A stretch of 64,000 nt of DNA from Pseudohalocynthiibacter aestuariivivens (GTDB lineage: Bacteria > Pseudomonadota > Alphaproteobacteria > Rhodobacterales > Rhodobacteraceae), in contig NZ_CP049037.1 of the NCBI RefSeq assembly GCF_011040495.1, positions 1,178,001 through 1,242,000 on the forward strand, given 5' to 3'. Numbering within the stretch: position 1 is the stretch's first letter; every line of letters begins with the position of its first letter. Position numbers and translations under genes: made by a program. A model generated the notes under the pieces. That model had not been told where the DNA came from and ran no database searches. It was given only the letters and a program-made list of their open reading frames with translations. Of this stretch, positions 26,161-34,936 are shown piece by piece.

Positions 26161-27366
26161 TTACACGTTGCTGACAGATTGAACCTGCATCGGCTGATCA
26201 TGCGCCTCGTCGGCCGTGGTTTCATCGCCTAGATGCTCTGTAACATCGACGTTGGCGGCGATTGGTGGCGTCATGCCGACCAGCGGCGTATCGCAATCCG
26301 GCTGCGTGGCGGCGGTCATAGTGTTATGCCCTCCGTCATCGGGGGGCGTCATATCCGGTACCGGACCGGCCGCACGCGCGAGCGAGGCAATATCAAGCGC
26401 CGCCGGTTGGGTCGGCTTCTCTGTTGCCCCCTTGGACTCTGCACGCCGGTTGACCTGTAGACCCGTCGCGGTGTCGGTTGATCTGCCCAGCGACATCAGC
26501 CGAACAGCCCGTGCGCCGTTCATCTGTCCCAGCCGGGCCTGTGCGACAAGGTGCTTCTGCCCCGTTTCCAGACGCGCCTCCAGCAGCTGATACTTGCCAA
26601 AAGGCAGCTTGTCGGTCGCTTTCAATGCGCAAAGCTTGTCCAGCGGCATTGTGATACGGCCCAGCACCGCACGAAGCGTGACAGGAGCCTCCAGAACCGC
26701 CCGTGAAAGGGCCCTGTCGGGTTTTGTGGTGCCTGCTGTTTCGATGACCGCCGTTGTCTCAGCCACATCACTGTCAGCCGCCCGCGGCAGTATCATCGTC
26801 AGTGCACCGGGGTGGGCATCCGCGCCGATCTCGAGCATCACACGGAAAATGGTATAGTCGGACGCGCTCAGCGACAAGATGAGCGTTCTGGCATCCTCGA
26901 ACATGGCGCCGTAGCGATAACGCCCGATCCAAGCCTCACCCGCGTCCGAGGCCATACAGGCATCTATGCGTTCCAGCGTGCCGTCGATCATCGGTGCGGC
27001 AATTGCCGCGTCGGTCCGAGTGGCGCGGCGGTTCGCGTCGCTATGCCCACTCACATGACCCGTGGTCTGCACTTCGACCAGCGCCGCCAACAACCCCGGA
27101 TCGAGACGCATCGCACCGCTCTCGCCGGTCGCGCCATCCAGCAGGGCCAGCATTCCGCCATGCCCCAGCTCGGGCGCAAGGTCGGCAAAGCTGATTTGAT
27201 CCTGTTCGACCGCCGTCACTGTCAACGGCAGATCAAACAGCCTGTCAGCCGTCCGTGCAAGCGAAAGGCGCAGCGCCTTGGCCGGGCTCATTGCGCGGGC
27301 GGTACTTTCCTGCCGTCCCATCCGGGCCATACGGCGCATCACTGATCTAGTATTGTCGTCCGCCAT
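26161..27366 (-). CDS. FliM/FliN-family (SpoA-domain) flagellar motor-switch-like protein
   Basis: A 401-residue protein. Residues about 30-225 resemble the FliM middle domain (MLALLDGATGESGAMRLDPG), and a C-terminal SpoA domain lies around residues 225-300 (APVTLRAVLGRITMPLDKLC, then KYQLLEARLETG). The last 100 residues are a Pro/Thr-rich low-complexity tail. No other flagellar gene is in the window. It follows the SLC5 kinase gene by 103 bases in the same direction. The family call is moderate because the sequence is divergent. Confidence 0.6.
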   Translation of the reverse strand: MADDNTRSVMRRMARMGRQESTARAMSPAKALRLSLARTADRLFDLPLTVTAVEQDQISFADLAPELGHGGMLALLDGATGESGAMRLDPGLLAALVEVQTTGHVSGHSDANRRATRTDAAIAAPMIDGTLERIDACMASDAGEAWIGRYRYGAMFEDARTLILSLSASDYTIFRVMLEIGADAHPGALTMILPRAADSDVAETTAVIETAGTTKPDRALSRAVLEAPVTLRAVLGRITMPLDKLCALKATDKLPFGKYQLLEARLETGQKHLVAQARLGQMNGARAVRLMSLGRSTDTATGLQVNRRAESKGATEKPTQPAALDIASLARAAGPVPDMTPPDDGGHNTMTAATQPDCDTPLVGMTPPIAANVDVTEHLGDETTADEAHDQPMQVQSVSNV

Positions 27367-27469
27367 ACATCCGCCGTTGCAACGCGTTCAGAGCCACTTG
27401 TCCTGACCTTACGAGCGTGACGGTTACCAAAACGTTTCCCGGTAAAATCTGCCACCGTTCATATGACAG

Positions 27470-30154
27470 TTATTGTGCCGTCATCCGCATCCCTTGCGGC
27501 AATGTCACGCGGAAGGCGGCGCCGCTCTGGCCCGGCAGATAACTGATGTCTCCCCCCAGCCGTGCCATGATCTCGCGGCAGATCGCCAGACCAAGCCCCG
27601 CCCCCGCCGCCTGAGACACGCCAATGCGCGCGAATTTTTCGAAAATCACCGCCTGATCGGCCATCTGGATCCCGGTGCCGTTGTCGGCAAAGTCGATCTC
27701 CAGCATATCATCTGCGGATCTCACACTAATCCTGAGCACGGGCTGATCGGCATCGCAGTATTTGCGCGCATTGGCGATCAGGTTGATGAAAACCTGACTG
27801 AGCCGATCCACATCGGTGTTCAAGACGATCTGCTCCGTTGCCAGATCACGCTCGATTCGAATGCCGCCCGTCGCCCCGCCGGTTGCCGCCACAGCCCTGT
27901 CCAGCATTTCGGAAACCAGCCCCAACTGCATGTTCAGCGTGACTTGACCGCTTTCCAGCACGCTCAGATCCAGCAGATCATCCAGCAAGCGCGTCAGGCG
28001 CAGGGACTCATCATAGATTATTGAGGAGTATTTCTGCTGATCGCTGGCATTCATCCCACCGGTGTCGCGCAGAATCTCGGAAAAGGCGCGAATGGATGTC
28101 ATCGGTGTCCGAAGTTCGTGACTGACCTGACTGAGAAAGGAATCCTTTTGCACCGATAGTTTGGTCAGCTTGTCGTTGGCCTCGCGCAGTTGCCGCGCGG
28201 TGCGGGCCTGTTCAGCGGATTTTGCCTCCAGCTTGCTGGAATACTCCATGATCTGCGCGGTCTCATCGGCCACGGCCAACAGATCCTCGACCGACACCGT
28301 GGCGCGCCCGACGATCTGGCTGATCATGGCATGGGCTGTGGCCGCCCCAACCGATCCCGACAGCTCGCGTTCCAGCACTTCCAGAAACTCTGTTGATGGC
28401 TCTGGCAGATAGCCGGTCAAACCCTGCTTGCGCGCCATGTTCGAAAACAATGCCTGTGCATCCGCCGCCCCCATGATCCGCTGAGTCATGATCAACAGAT
28501 CCTCGGACTGCGCCAGTCCTCCTGACCAGGTTCCCGGACGGCTAGAATGGTCAAATACATTGACGAACTGCGCGCCCTGCAATCGCTCGACCGGCTTTGG
28601 GAATGTCAGCAGCGACACGGTGATGAAGGCCGACGTATTCAGCAACATCGCCCACATCACCGCATGTACGACCTTGTCCATGCCCTCTGCGCCAAAGAGC
28701 GCCTGAGGCCGCAACCACGACAACCCCAACAGTCCATCTTCGATGACGGATACCGGCAACAGGACGCCGGGACCAAAGCTGGGAAGAAACAAACAATAGA
28801 GCCAGAGGACGAACCCCACCGTCAGCCCGGCCAACGCACCGGTACGGGTAGCCCCACGCCAGAACAGCCCGCCCATCAGTGCCGGCAAGAACTGTGACAA
28901 TCCGACAAAGGACACCAACCCGATCGCAGCCAGCGCAGTGCCCGCGCCGGAAAAGTGGAAATAGAGATAGCCCAGCATCACCACTCCGGCGATGGAAAGC
29001 CGCCGCGCCAGCAATGCAACGCCACGCACATCGCCCGCAATCATCGCCGTGCCGCCGGTCAACCGCAGCCAGATCGGCATGACGATATGGTTTGACACCA
29101 TCGTTGACAGCGCAATCGCCGCCACGATCACCATTGACGTCGCTGACGAGAACCCGCCGAGGAATGACAGAATTGCCAGCCCGTCCTCTCCTGCCAGCAA
29201 CGGCAGCGTCAGCACAAAGAGGTCGGGATTTGCATCGGTTGGCATCTGTTCCAGCCCGACAGCAGCAATCGGCACGACAAATAGGCTCATCAGCATGAGA
29301 TAGGTGGGAAATGCCCATGTCGCCGTGCGCAGATGACCCTCGTCCTCATTTTCGACCACCATCACCTGAAAGATGCGCGGTAGGCAGAGGAACGCCGCCG
29401 CCGATAACATCGTCAGCCCGGCCCAGCGGCTGCCCGGTACTTCCCATTCGGCAATCTTGGACGCATCAATGACCCTGAGCGTGTTGCCGATCCCGTCGCC
29501 CAGCCCCCAGACGACAAAGACGCCGACCGCCATCAGGGCAAAGAGTTTGACCACCGCCTCGAGCGCGATGGCCATCACCACGCCGTGATGCCGCTCGTTC
29601 GCATCGACATTGCGCGTGCCGAAGAGGATGGTGAAAACCGTCAGACCGATCGCAACAAAGAGTGCGGTAGACTGCAAATTCGGCGCGGTGGTCAGTGTCG
29701 GGTCCGCCTCCGAGAAGGCGGCAAACGACAGTGTCACCGACTGCAATTGCAGGGCGATGTAAGGCGTTGTGCCAATCACCGCAATCAACGTGACAAACAC
29801 GGCAAGCGTGTTCGACTTGCCGTAGCGCGACGAAATCATATCGGCGATCGAGGTGATCCGCTGACTACGCCCGATGCGCACCATCTTGCGCAGGATCCAC
29901 CACCAACCGATCATCACCAGCGTCGGGCCCAAGTAGATCGTCACGAATTCCAGCCCGGACCGTGCGGCAAATCCAACCGCGCCATAGAACGTCCAGGCCG
30001 TACAATAGATCGACAGCGACAGCGTGTAGACCAGCGGCGAATGCAGCCATCTTCCACGGCCCATACGCGCAGCACGATCGGCGCCAAATGCCACGGCAAA
30101 AAGGAACGTCACATATAGCACGCAAACAAGAACCAGCAGATTGAGCGTCGTCAT
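27470..30154 (-). CDS. SLC5-STAC sensor histidine kinase (CrbS/CbrA architecture)
   Basis: An 894-residue hybrid of solute symporter and kinase. Residues 1 to about 515 carry about 13 membrane helices of the Na+/solute symporter family. A STAC linker and coiled coil (about 550-670) follow. The kinase core has the H-box SFLSQVSHELRTP with His679, N-box FINLIANARKY, DNGTG (824-828) and GAGLGLA (851-857). CrbS in Vibrio and Pseudomonas, with this build, controls acetyl-CoA synthetase; CbrA controls carbon/nitrogen balance. An acs gene lies 7.6 kb away, in the divergent unit. Its start overlaps the preceding small membrane gene (ATGA). The ligand is inferred only. Confidence 0.92.
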   Translation of the reverse strand: MTTLNLLVLVCVLYVTFLFAVAFGADRAARMGRGRWLHSPLVYTLSLSIYCTAWTFYGAVGFAARSGLEFVTIYLGPTLVMIGWWWILRKMVRIGRSQRITSIADMISSRYGKSNTLAVFVTLIAVIGTTPYIALQLQSVTLSFAAFSEADPTLTTAPNLQSTALFVAIGLTVFTILFGTRNVDANERHHGVVMAIALEAVVKLFALMAVGVFVVWGLGDGIGNTLRVIDASKIAEWEVPGSRWAGLTMLSAAAFLCLPRIFQVMVVENEDEGHLRTATWAFPTYLMLMSLFVVPIAAVGLEQMPTDANPDLFVLTLPLLAGEDGLAILSFLGGFSSATSMVIVAAIALSTMVSNHIVMPIWLRLTGGTAMIAGDVRGVALLARRLSIAGVVMLGYLYFHFSGAGTALAAIGLVSFVGLSQFLPALMGGLFWRGATRTGALAGLTVGFVLWLYCLFLPSFGPGVLLPVSVIEDGLLGLSWLRPQALFGAEGMDKVVHAVMWAMLLNTSAFITVSLLTFPKPVERLQGAQFVNVFDHSSRPGTWSGGLAQSEDLLIMTQRIMGAADAQALFSNMARKQGLTGYLPEPSTEFLEVLERELSGSVGAATAHAMISQIVGRATVSVEDLLAVADETAQIMEYSSKLEAKSAEQARTARQLREANDKLTKLSVQKDSFLSQVSHELRTPMTSIRAFSEILRDTGGMNASDQQKYSSIIYDESLRLTRLLDDLLDLSVLESGQVTLNMQLGLVSEMLDRAVAATGGATGGIRIERDLATEQIVLNTDVDRLSQVFINLIANARKYCDADQPVLRISVRSADDMLEIDFADNGTGIQMADQAVIFEKFARIGVSQAAGAGLGLAICREIMARLGGDISYLPGQSGAAFRVTLPQGMRMTAQ

Positions 30155-30504
30155 CCACTCTCTCCGCCCGCAATTTTGTCGGGGTCGGTGTCTGCGTCAG
30201 AGTCGCGACCGGTACCGGTTCCACCTCCGGATCGGTCGCGCCCCAGATCGCGCGAGATCAGTCCCGACAACCCTGCCAGCAACGCCCAGATACCAAAGAT
30301 ATAGAGCATGACATCGGTCGTCTGCGACCCGCTGTCTCCTTGCCATAGCAATGGCACCAGAAACAGCACAACACCCAAGATCGGCAGAAGACTGGCCGCG
30401 TCCGTCATGCGCCGACGGCGATAGGCGCTTCGTTCGACAAATACAGTACGGGTGCCGTCGCCGGGCACTTCGTCGGGGCGCTCGCCAGAGACGTCCTCGG
30501 TCAT
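30151..30504 (-). CDS. Small membrane protein coupled to the SLC5 kinase
   Basis: A 117-residue protein with a basic N-terminus (SAYRRRR), two helices (about 37-56 and 64-84) and a hydrophilic Gly/Asp-rich tail. Its ATG overlaps the receiver stop and its stop overlaps the kinase ATG, so all three are made in fixed proportion. A small accessory subunit of the transporter-like sensor is likely. No known domain is recognised. Confidence 0.75.
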   Translation of the reverse strand: MTEDVSGERPDEVPGDGTRTVFVERSAYRRRRMTDAASLLPILGVVLFLVPLLWQGDSGSQTTDVMLYIFGIWALLAGLSGLISRDLGRDRSGGGTGTGRDSDADTDPDKIAGGESG

Positions 30505-30869
30505 GGCTGTACCAATGTGCGCACCACATCCAGCACTTCGGCATTCGAAAACGGCTTGGTCATGTAGTGGGTGGCCCCGGCGCGTTCGGCCATTTCGCGA
30601 TCCTTGCGTTGACCGCGCGCGGTCAGCATCAGAACCGGCACCTGTTCCAGATCGGGGTCAGCACGGATGTCCGCGAGTATGTCAAAGCCGCTGCGCCCCG
30701 GCAGCATCACATCCAGAATAACCACATCCGGGCGACGTGCGCGCACCACGTCCACCGCATCATGTCCGTTAGAGTGCGATCTCACATCCCATCCGTCACG
30801 CGACAGGATAAAGCTGATCGCCTCAATGATGTTCGGCTCATCCTCTATCAGCAGAACCTGCCTGACCAT
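30501..30869 (-). CDS. Single-domain response regulator
   Basis: A 122-residue receiver domain with no output domain. The acidic pocket is EDE (9-11), the phospho-acceptor is Asp53 (VILDVMLPG), and Thr83 (MLTARG) and Lys105 (MTKPF) complete the active site. It is coupled to the small membrane protein and the SLC5 kinase, its likely partner. CrbR, the regulator of CrbS elsewhere, has a DNA-binding domain; this one does not, so the signal must pass to another protein. Confidence 0.92.
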   Translation of the reverse strand: MVRQVLLIEDEPNIIEAISFILSRDGWDVRSHSNGHDAVDVVRARRPDVVILDVMLPGRSGFDILADIRADPDLEQVPVLMLTARGQRKDREMAERAGATHYMTKPFSNAEVLDVVRTLVQP

Positions 30870-30940
30870 CTGATCCTGCTCCCCTTCAGTCGCGCGATGC
30901 ACGCTGCCCCGTCCCACTATCCGGCAACTGGCCGGGGCTG

Positions 30941-32239
30941 TCAAAACCCGTCTTGCATTACCGACGGTTCGCGGCGCACTGCGCAATTCATACGAGGGCA
31001 GATACGACAGCTGGTTCCCACCGGTGCTGGTGCCTGTTCGCTGTCGGGCGCGGGCAGCAACAGCATGTAAGCCCGCAGAAGGGGCGGTTCGTTGAACCGA
31101 ACCGGTCCGATCTGCTCGGTCGCCGCCAGCGCAAGCACGGGCCGTGCATCGCGATCCGACTGCAGTACGGTCATGCGCAATGGAACACCCGGCTGGGTCA
31201 GCACACGATAGATCGGCCAAAGCGGACAAGCCCCGGCCAGCCGCGACACCGCAAAGCCGTCCAGCGGCTTGCGCGTCAGCATCGCGCCCGCCCCGTCACA
31301 GACCACCAGCCCCACGGGGCCTGCCACATCGTCCGGCAATGACGACAGACGTCGGAAGACGCATGGCAGATCCAACTGCACATCCTCGGCCAAGGCCACC
31401 GGATCCAGACCGACACGACCCAGTGCGCGCTCCAGTCTGGCCCGTGGCAGCCGTGCAGCATCTTTCTGATATTGCTCCAGAAACGCCCGCGCCAGTTCAC
31501 GCGCTGTGGGCAAGGTCAGTAGGTTATCCGCCTCTAGCACTGTATTGATTGGGTCGCGATCTCCTGCCTCCAGCGCCTCAAAATAGAACCGGTTCTCCGA
31601 TAGAAACTGATCCAGTTCGTCCTGAGGCGAGCGAATATCGGCCTCTGACCCCGGCGCGGCATCGAGGTATCTCACCAAAGACTTCGCACCATCTGCCAGT
31701 CGCTTGCTGTCTTCGTCTATGTTGCGATGGAACCGGGCCTGCCATTTCTGCTCCAGCGTCGGCGTCTCCACCAGAATTGACGCGGTAGATCGAATTGCCG
31801 TGACCACGGATAAAACCTCGTGGATCGATTCCGCCAGATGCGGGTCATGGGCCAGCCGGTCGGTAAGCGCCTGCACTGTCCTCTCCATTTCTTCGCCGCG
31901 CCGAAAGGCATCAACCAGCGCTTGCGCCCAGCCGGGGAACCGACCTGCAAACTCTTCCAGCCGATCACGCTCTGACGCGGCGACAGAGCCATCAATCGCG
32001 GCCTCGCGCAGCCCGCCAATCAGCGCCGCCTCTGCGCCCTGGCTCAGCACCTGCGGCTCTACCCCCAACGCCCGCGCAATCCGCAAGAGCAAGGTTCCAC
32101 CGATTCTGCGCCGGTTGTGCTCAATCAGATTGAGATACGAGGGCGAGATTTCGACCATCGCCGCCAGCGCGGTCTGCTTGATCCCGCGCTGCACCCGCCG
32201 CTCGCGTATCCGCGTCCCAGTGATCGAACTTTCCGTCAC
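30941..32239 (-). CDS. RamB/ScfR-like XRE regulator (short-chain fatty acyl type)
   Basis: A 432-residue regulator. An XRE helix-turn-helix lies at about 8-64 (GIKQTALAAMVEISPSYLNL). The long central part and the C-terminal domain (about 290-430) match the short-chain fatty acyl regulator family, ending in a Cys cluster SCRICPRMNC that could hold a metal. Relatives include RamB (acetate metabolism) and PrpR-type regulators of the methylcitrate pathway. GTG start with GGAG upstream. It is divergent from the ABC importer-acs genes and upstream of the receiver-kinase genes, so it may control both. Confidence 0.85.
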   Translation of the reverse strand: MTESSITGTRIRERRVQRGIKQTALAAMVEISPSYLNLIEHNRRRIGGTLLLRIARALGVEPQVLSQGAEAALIGGLREAAIDGSVAASERDRLEEFAGRFPGWAQALVDAFRRGEEMERTVQALTDRLAHDPHLAESIHEVLSVVTAIRSTASILVETPTLEQKWQARFHRNIDEDSKRLADGAKSLVRYLDAAPGSEADIRSPQDELDQFLSENRFYFEALEAGDRDPINTVLEADNLLTLPTARELARAFLEQYQKDAARLPRARLERALGRVGLDPVALAEDVQLDLPCVFRRLSSLPDDVAGPVGLVVCDGAGAMLTRKPLDGFAVSRLAGACPLWPIYRVLTQPGVPLRMTVLQSDRDARPVLALAATEQIGPVRFNEPPLLRAYMLLLPAPDSEQAPAPVGTSCRICPRMNCAVRREPSVMQDGF

Positions 32240-32456
32240 GGCAATTTCTCCATCGTTTCAATGCTTTTTCGACGATATGAAATTTATTTTACAAACGCCA
32301 GTAACTCCCTGTTCATTTTTTTACAAAATTATTGTTTCTTTCAAGGACGTTGTTGAGAAGTTTTCTTAACTTGTGGCATATTGCATTTGCACACCTGTGC
32401 CATGTGGGGAGGCGCAAGGGAGTCCCTCCCCATGATTTCTTTAAGGGAGGATCTAC
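32240..32456. promoter_or_regulatory. AT-rich divergent control region of the importer-acs operon
   Basis: This 217-base gap is much richer in A/T than its surroundings. TTTTACAAA occurs twice on the plus strand (32287-32295 and 32319-32327), 32 bases apart, about three helical turns. TTGCATTTGCA (near 32380) resembles the TTTGCAAA core of RamB sites. AAGGGAGGA just before the binding-protein ATG is a strong ribosome site. No clear -35/-10 pair could be assigned. Direct repeats are candidate operators for the RamB-like protein. Confidence 0.4.
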
Positions 32457-33803
32457 ATGTCCAAATCAAATTTCACGCGCCGGGGCCTGCTAAAGACCAG
32501 TGCCGCCGCCGGTGCTGGTCTGGCGCTGCCGACCTATCTGAGCGCCGCGTCGCATTCCGGTTACACCAATGCCCCGTCCGGCAGCACAGTCACGCTGGGC
32601 TTTAACGTTCCGCAGACCGGCCCCTACGCCGAAGAAGGTCTGGACGAACTGCGCGCGCAGGAGCTTGCGGTTGAGCACCTCAACGGTGAGGGTGACGGCG
32701 GCATGCTGAATACGTTCAGCTCCAAGGCGCTGAAAGGAAACGGTATTCTGGGTAAGAAAGTCACCTTCGTAACGGGCGACACCCAGACCAAATCAGACGC
32801 CGCACGCGCATCGGCCAAGTCGATGATCGAAAAAGACGGCGCGATCATGATCAACGGCGGCTCGTCGTCGGGCGTGGCTGTTGCGGTTCAGGGTCTGTGT
32901 CAGGATGCGGGCGTCATTTTCATGGCGGGCCTTACCCACTCCAACGACACCACCGGCAAGGACAAGAAGGCCAACGGCTTCCGTCACTTCTTTAACGGTT
33001 ACATGTCTGCTGCGGCTTTGGCACCCGTGCTGAAAAATGCCTATGGATCAGAGCGCCGCGCCTATCACCTGACGGCTGACTACACTTGGGGCTGGACGCA
33101 GCAGGAATCGATCGCAGCCGCGACCGAAGCCATCGGTTGGGAAACCGTGAACAACGTTCTGACACCGCTGGCGTCCACGGACTTCTCGTCCTACATCGCG
33201 CCGGTTCTGAACTCGGGCGCCGACGTTTTGGTTCTGAACCACTACGGCGGGAACATGGTGAACTCGCTGTCCAACGCCATCGAATTCGATTTGCTGAGCA
33301 AGCAGGTCAATGGCAAGAACTTCGAAATCGTCGTACCGCTTTATTCGGAATTGATGGCCGCTGGTGCGGGCGACAACGTGAAGGGTGTTATCGGTTCGAT
33401 GAACTGGAACTGGCAGTTGCAAGACGAAGGTTCCAAGGCGTTCACCAAGTCGTTCGGCGAAAAGTACGGTCGTCCGCCATCCAACTCGGCGCACACCTGC
33501 TACGTACAGACCCTGCTCTATGCGGATGCGTGCGAACGTGCCGGCACATTCAACCCATGCGGCGTGGTCGAAGCCCTCGAAGATTTCGACTTCGACGGCA
33601 TGGGCAATGGCCCCACCACCTACCGCGGCGCCGATCACCAGTGCTTCAAGGACGTGCTGGTTATGAAAGGCAAAGAGAACCCGACAAACCAGTACGATAC
33701 GCTGGAAATCGTCGAGGTGACACCGCGGGCACAGGTCGAATACGCACCTGATCACCCGATGTTCGCAGGTGGCGATCTGGGCAAGTGTAACCCAGGCGCC
33801 TGA
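32457..33803 (+). CDS. Tat-exported ABC binding protein (branched-chain/amide type)
   Basis: A 448-residue periplasmic binding protein of the LivK/FmdD/AmiC superfamily. A Tat signal is present (FTRRGLLKTSAAAGAGLALP). The mature part has VTLGFNVPQTGPYAEEGLDE and INGGSSSGVAVAVQGLCQDA. It is first in an operon with two permeases, two ATPases and acs. Length exceeds classic LivK (about 370), as in urea- and amide-binding relatives. The ligand is unknown; the acs and RamB context favours a short carboxylate. Confidence 0.9.
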   Translation: MSKSNFTRRGLLKTSAAAGAGLALPTYLSAASHSGYTNAPSGSTVTLGFNVPQTGPYAEEGLDELRAQELAVEHLNGEGDGGMLNTFSSKALKGNGILGKKVTFVTGDTQTKSDAARASAKSMIEKDGAIMINGGSSSGVAVAVQGLCQDAGVIFMAGLTHSNDTTGKDKKANGFRHFFNGYMSAAALAPVLKNAYGSERRAYHLTADYTWGWTQQESIAAATEAIGWETVNNVLTPLASTDFSSYIAPVLNSGADVLVLNHYGGNMVNSLSNAIEFDLLSKQVNGKNFEIVVPLYSELMAAGAGDNVKGVIGSMNWNWQLQDEGSKAFTKSFGEKYGRPPSNSAHTCYVQTLLYADACERAGTFNPCGVVEALEDFDFDGMGNGPTTYRGADHQCFKDVLVMKGKENPTNQYDTLEIVEVTPRAQVEYAPDHPMFAGGDLGKCNPGA

Positions 33804-33816
33804 GCCTTTTAAAATA

Positions 33817-33844
33817 CCCGGCCGCGTCTCCATGCGCGGTCGGG
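33817..33844 (+). promoter_or_regulatory. Intercistronic hairpin after the binding-protein gene
   Basis: A 10-bp stem with one G-T pair (33817-33826 with 33835-33844) and an 8-base loop, without a T-run. It lies between the binding protein and the permease genes, where such hairpins protect the first message segment and keep binding protein in excess. Confidence 0.55.
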
Positions 33845-33901
33845 ACCGTTCCGCAGGATTGTGGAACATCTCCCGCAATTCATTTGCCACGGGTGGACAT
33901 A

Positions 33902-34933
33902 ATGGACGCAATTATCCTTCAAATTCTGAACGGCCTAGACAAAGGATCGGCCTATGCGCTGATCGCGCTGGGCCTCACGCTGATCTTCGGTACGCTGGGT
34001 GTGGTAAACTTCGCCCACGGCGCCATCTTCATGCTCGGGGCATTCTGCGCCGTCACACTGTCGAAAATCTTTAGCATCAGCTATCAGACTGTCGACGAAA
34101 CCCAGACTGATTTTCTGGGCAATCCGTTAAAGGTCGACACGCCTTATGTCGAATACTGGTTCGGCCCCGAAATGGGCGCGGCCCTGATCGACTGGTCCGT
34201 ACCACTGGCAATCCTGTTCTCAATCCCGGTCATGATCGCTGTCGGCGTCATCATGGAACGCGGGCTGATCAAGCATTTTTACAGACGCCCCCATGCCGAC
34301 CAGATCCTAGTGACCTTTGGTCTGGCAATCGTGCTGCAGGAAGTCATCAAATACTACTTTGGCGCAAACCCAATTCCGACGCCTGCGCCCGATATGTTCC
34401 GTGGCAGCTATGATTTCAGCCCGCTTCTGGGGTTCGATCCCAATTCGGTCATCTACCCTGTCTGGCGACTTATCTACTTTGCCTTCTCGGCACTCATCAT
34501 AGGTGCGGTATTCGCCTTTCTTCAATTCACCACATTCGGGATGGTGGTCCGGGCCGGCATGGCCGATCGCGAGACTGTTGGCCTCCTGGGCATCAACATC
34601 GACAAGCGGTTTACCATCATGTTTGGCATCGCGGCCGCGGTGGCCGGGCTCGCCGGGGTGATGTACGCCCCGATCAACGCCCCCAACTATCACATGGGCA
34701 TGGATTTTCTGGTTCTCAGTTTCGTGGTTGTGGTCGTCGGCGGCATGGGCTCTTTGCCCGGCGCCGTCGCGGCCGGCTTCCTGCTGGGGATTTTGGAGAG
34801 CTTTGCATCAACGACCTGGGCGACGACAACAATCCCGGGCATCAACCAGATCATCATCTACCTTGTCGCGATCATAATCCTGCTGACACGTCCGCGGGGC
34901 CTGATGGGCAAAAAAGGCGTGATGGAGGAATAA
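33902..34933 (+). CDS. Branched-chain-type ABC transporter permease (LivH-like)
   Basis: A 343-residue inner-membrane permease with about eight helices. LNGLDKGSAYALIALGLTLI, GVVNFAHGAIFMLGAF and VVVVGGMGSLPGAVAAGFLLG are family hallmarks. The ATG at 33902 has GGTGGA upstream and is preferred to a TTG six codons earlier. It ends four bases before the second permease. Confidence 0.92.
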   Translation: MDAIILQILNGLDKGSAYALIALGLTLIFGTLGVVNFAHGAIFMLGAFCAVTLSKIFSISYQTVDETQTDFLGNPLKVDTPYVEYWFGPEMGAALIDWSVPLAILFSIPVMIAVGVIMERGLIKHFYRRPHADQILVTFGLAIVLQEVIKYYFGANPIPTPAPDMFRGSYDFSPLLGFDPNSVIYPVWRLIYFAFSALIIGAVFAFLQFTTFGMVVRAGMADRETVGLLGINIDKRFTIMFGIAAAVAGLAGVMYAPINAPNYHMGMDFLVLSFVVVVVGGMGSLPGAVAAGFLLGILESFASTTWATTTIPGINQIIIYLVAIIILLTRPRGLMGKKGVMEE

Positions 34934-34936
34934 ACC

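Noticed and set aside
33048..33911. Long minus-strand open frame opposite the Tat-exported binding protein
   Set aside because: Antisense shadow of a clear gene; low-complexity, no motif, no ribosome site.
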